DNA of 64,000 bases from JBGLNJ01 sp034434835. GTDB taxonomy: Bacteria; Chloroflexota; Anaerolineae; Fen-1058. This document shows positions 61,607 to 64,000 of the stretch, in pieces (position 1 is the first letter of the stretch; every line of letters begins with the position of its first letter). Position numbers and translations under genes: made by a program. A model generated the notes under the pieces. That model saw nothing but the letters and a program-made list of their open reading frames with translations. It ran no database searches and was not told the origin of the DNA. The stretch covers positions 62,001 to 126,000 of the forward strand of contig DAOTXX010000070.1 in NCBI GenBank assembly GCA_034434835.1. The letters run 5' to 3'.

Positions 61607-61703
61607 TGGCGTGGGCTAAGGCACTGACTTCGCCCACGCTTACGCCCACGCTTATCCACAAAATCCGAAGGCGCATGATATATTTTTCCACGCCGCTGAC
61701 CGA

Positions 61704-63629
61704 TTACTGGGCTGCCATTTGGGAATCGGCGGCGAGGCTATCCAGCCCTAGCTCTTTGAGCTTGGTCCAGCTGGGCCGGCCGGTGGTCTTGTCCCACCCG
61801 GCCAGCTCGTAATAGTCATTGAGCGCCGCTTCCAGTTCCTGGCGCGTGACGGCCACGCCATCTGAAGGCCCCCCCTTGAGCGGCTCGTCGAACAATCGCT
61901 TGGGGAGCGTGTCGCGCTCTCGACCGGCGCCTTCGCGCGCGTTGAACCAGCGCAGCATGTTCAGCCGCCGCTCACCGATGCGCTGCATGTCGGGGATCGT
62001 CATCTCCCAACCGGTCACGGCTCGCATCAGCTCGACCATCTCCGTTGGCCCCAGCAATTGCCACGATGGGCCATACACGAACTGACACAGGTCGGCTGTG
62101 TCCATGAACGAGTAATTCCACTCGGTGTACAGCGCCAGTTTGACCTTTTCGCGGTTGAGCAGGCGATCGGGCTGCGGACTGGTCAGGCCCAGGCTGGCCA
62201 TACGCTCCAGGCTGATCGGACTGGCTTCCGCCGTATAGCCGGGGTCGTGCTCGGACGATTGGTGATCGGCCCCGAATGGATTGACGGCGTAAATCAGCGC
62301 CAGACTGCGTTTGACTTGCGGCATGTGCGCGGGCAGCTCTTGATTCTTGACGGCCACCACCAGGTCCTCTGCGCCGCGCCCGATCTGGCGGGCGGCGTAA
62401 GCCGAGCCGTTTGCCAGCAAGTCGCCCAGTCCTTCGCGGCGTACAATCTTGTCGAGCACAGCCAGCATGGCATCGGCATTGCCAAACCGCAGTTCGATCC
62501 CGCCAGTGTCCTGAAGCGTGAGGAGGCCCTTTTCAAAACATTCCATCGCAAAGGCGATCGTCGCGCCGCAGGTGATCGTATCCACGCCGTACTGGTCGCA
62601 GATTTGGTGAGCCAGCGCCACAGCCGAAAGGTCACCGATGCCACAGTACGAGCCAAGGGTGGACAGCGTTTCGTATTCGGGGCCACCGTAGAACGGCACG
62701 ACTTTCGTTCCCTTGTACTGGGTCTCGACGACGCGCTTGCAGCGCACCACGCAGGCGTAGCACGTGTCGTTTTCCTTGAGGATGGTATCGGCCATTGTCT
62801 CACCGGAAAGCTGTTCCGCGTGCTCAAAGACACCGCTGGTATAGTTGCGTGTGGGCAGCCCGCCCATCGAGTTTTGATAGTTCAACACGCTGGCTGTGCC
62901 ATAGTCTTGCAGGCCCTTCATGTCCGGGTAATCCGGCAGGCGAGTCGAAGCCAGGCGCGCCAGTTTGGCCACGGCCTCTTTGTCCATCACATTGACCTTG
63001 CCGTGACCACGCACCGCGATCGCCTTGAGGTTTTTGCTGCCCATCACTGCGCCCATGCCGGTGCGTCCGTGCGCGCGATTCGACATGTTCATGACGGCGG
63101 CAAAGCGGATCAATCGCTCGCCGCCCGGGCCGATCTGAGCCACCTCGATCTTGTCGTCGCCCAGCTCTTGCTGGATGATTTGCTGTGTCTCGCCGGTGAC
63201 CAGTCCCTTGCCCCAGAGGTGCGAGGCATCGCGCAGCTCGGCTTCGCCATCGTGCACCCACAGGTAAACCGGGTGCTGGCTCTTACCCGTCAGGACGATG
63301 CCGTCAAAACCGGCGAACTTGAGTTCCGCCGGCCAAAAGCCGCCCGCCTGGCTATCGCCGACCAATCCCGTCAGCGGGCTTTTGGCCGTGGCGGTGGCGC
63401 GGCTCTGCCCGCTGATCGCCACGCCGGTAGTGGCCGAGAGCATGAACGAGAGTGTGTTCTCCGACCCCAACGGGTCGGCGCCGGGCGGCGTGTGCTTGAG
63501 CAGATAATACGTGCCCATCGCGCTGCCGCCCCAGTAGGTGCGGTAAAACTCTTCCGGCGGCTGCTCGATCGTGATCTGCCCTGTCGTCAGGTTCACGTGA
63601 AGAATCTTGCCAGCAAATCCACCTAACAT
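61704..63629 (-). CDS. Aldehyde ferredoxin oxidoreductase family protein (tungsten/molybdopterin)
   Basis: A 641-residue AOR-family enzyme expected to carry tungsto- or molybdobispterin and one 4Fe-4S cluster and to interconvert aldehydes and carboxylates with ferredoxin. Visible are the N-terminal GFAGKILHVNLTTG, the pterin-binding AAVMNMSNRAHGRTGMGAVM, the cluster cysteines C290, C293 and C297 (TCYACVVRCKR) and the late Cys in DTADLCQFVYG. The ATG at 63629 has GGAG about six bases upstream. It follows a saccharopine-dehydrogenase-like gene by 39 bases on the same strand. The aldehyde substrate is unknown. Confidence 0.9.
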   Translation of the reverse strand: MLGGFAGKILHVNLTTGQITIEQPPEEFYRTYWGGSAMGTYYLLKHTPPGADPLGSENTLSFMLSATTGVAISGQSRATATAKSPLTGLVGDSQAGGFWPAELKFAGFDGIVLTGKSQHPVYLWVHDGEAELRDASHLWGKGLVTGETQQIIQQELGDDKIEVAQIGPGGERLIRFAAVMNMSNRAHGRTGMGAVMGSKNLKAIAVRGHGKVNVMDKEAVAKLARLASTRLPDYPDMKGLQDYGTASVLNYQNSMGGLPTRNYTSGVFEHAEQLSGETMADTILKENDTCYACVVRCKRVVETQYKGTKVVPFYGGPEYETLSTLGSYCGIGDLSAVALAHQICDQYGVDTITCGATIAFAMECFEKGLLTLQDTGGIELRFGNADAMLAVLDKIVRREGLGDLLANGSAYAARQIGRGAEDLVVAVKNQELPAHMPQVKRSLALIYAVNPFGADHQSSEHDPGYTAEASPISLERMASLGLTSPQPDRLLNREKVKLALYTEWNYSFMDTADLCQFVYGPSWQLLGPTEMVELMRAVTGWEMTIPDMQRIGERRLNMLRWFNAREGAGRERDTLPKRLFDEPLKGGPSDGVAVTRQELEAALNDYYELAGWDKTTGRPSWTKLKELGLDSLAADSQMAAQ

Positions 63630-63668
63630 GCCTGTCTCCTTTCGTCATACGTCATGCGTCCATCGCGC

Positions 63669-64000
63669 TCACATTTCCTTGATCCCGTATGGAAAGTCGT
63701 ATTCCGCCATCTTGGCGATGAACGGATCGGGATCGAAAGCCTCTGGCCCCAACACGCCCGCGCCCTGCCACACGCCAATCTCGATCAGCTCCATCGCAAT
63801 CACCGGGTTGACGGCGGTCTGCCAGACCACGGCCTGCACGCCATAGCGGGCCATCGTCGTCGCATTGTCGGCCACCTGGTAAATGTATACCTGGCGCGGC
63901 TTGCCGTCCTTGGTGCCCTTGACCCACGTGCCGGCGCACGTCTTGCCGGACATCTTGTCGCCCAGTCGCGCCGGGTCCGGCAGACACGCGGCGACCACAT
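63669..64000 (-). CDS. C-terminal part of a saccharopine dehydrogenase-like protein
   Basis: About 110 residues of the 3' end are visible; the gene continues beyond the window. The sequence KTCAGTWVKGTKDGKPRQVY, ATTMARYGVQAVVWQTAVNP and the ending FDPDPFIAKMAEYDFPYGIK fit the C-terminal domain of the saccharopine dehydrogenase family, which includes carboxynorspermidine and lysine-type dehydrogenases. It lies just upstream of the aldehyde oxidoreductase gene on the same strand, and the two may form a small amino-acid or polyamine catabolic operon (inference). Confidence 0.7.
   Translation of the reverse strand, partial: VVAACLPDPARLGDKMSGKTCAGTWVKGTKDGKPRQVYIYQVADNATTMARYGVQAVVWQTAVNPVIAMELIEIGVWQGAGVLGPEAFDPDPFIAKMAEYDFPYGIKEM

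Overview
The window looks like a chromosomal segment of an environmental Chloroflexota bacterium, probably Anaerolineae-like. This is inferred from the mix of large saccharolytic gene clusters fed by peptide-type ABC transporters with Tat/lipoprotein binding proteins, the Thr/Pro-rich lipoprotein with an NBR1-like domain, the AmmeMemoRadiSam genes, and the many dispersed palindromic repeats. No rRNA, tRNA, transposase, phage or CRISPR features were seen, so placement rests on protein style only.

Region by region. 1-6.9 kb: a frameshifted partial gene at the edge, a GxxExxY nuclease-like gene bracketed by copies of a palindromic repeat, a sugar isomerase/epimerase, a PIN-toxin-like pair, an aldo/keto reductase with ferredoxin-type Cys clusters, and a B12-binding radical SAM protein. 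6.9-23.3 kb (all minus strand): a carbohydrate locus with a GH106-like hydrolase, two uncharacterised putative carbohydrate-active proteins, a LacI regulator with its own promoter and two operators, a five-part peptide-type ABC transporter and D-lyxose isomerase. 23.6-30.8 kb (plus): a complete Wadjet (JetABCD) plasmid-defence operon led by a small XRE-type regulator. 30.9-39.5 kb: two exported radical SAM proteins, an MFS/spermidine-synthase-like fusion, ResB and CcsA for cytochrome c maturation, and an exported Memo-AMMECR1 fusion. 39.6-56.7 kb (minus): a xylan/xylo-oligosaccharide locus with LacI, ABC importer, three GH3 enzymes, xylose isomerase and xylulokinase. 57-64 kb: flavodoxin-like protein, MFS transporter, MNT-type nucleotidyltransferase, NBR1-domain glycosidase-like lipoprotein, tungsten-type aldehyde oxidoreductase and the end of a saccharopine-dehydrogenase-like gene.

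The two sugar loci appear parallel: each has a LacI gene, a consensus TTGACA-N17 promoter and two copies of nearly the same operator (TGTAACnGTTTACA), so they may be co-regulated or cross-talk. D-lyxose isomerase and xylose isomerase would both yield D-xylulose for the single xylulokinase.

Most likely to be new: (1) a GxxExxY nuclease gene embedded in a nine-copy palindromic repeat family whose sequence supplies the protein's C-terminus; (2) an apparently exported AmmeMemoRadiSam system, with Tat-type radical SAM proteins, one carrying a heme-type CXXCH motif beside ResB/CcsA; (3) palindromic repeats carried in frame inside otherwise intact genes, including jetD.
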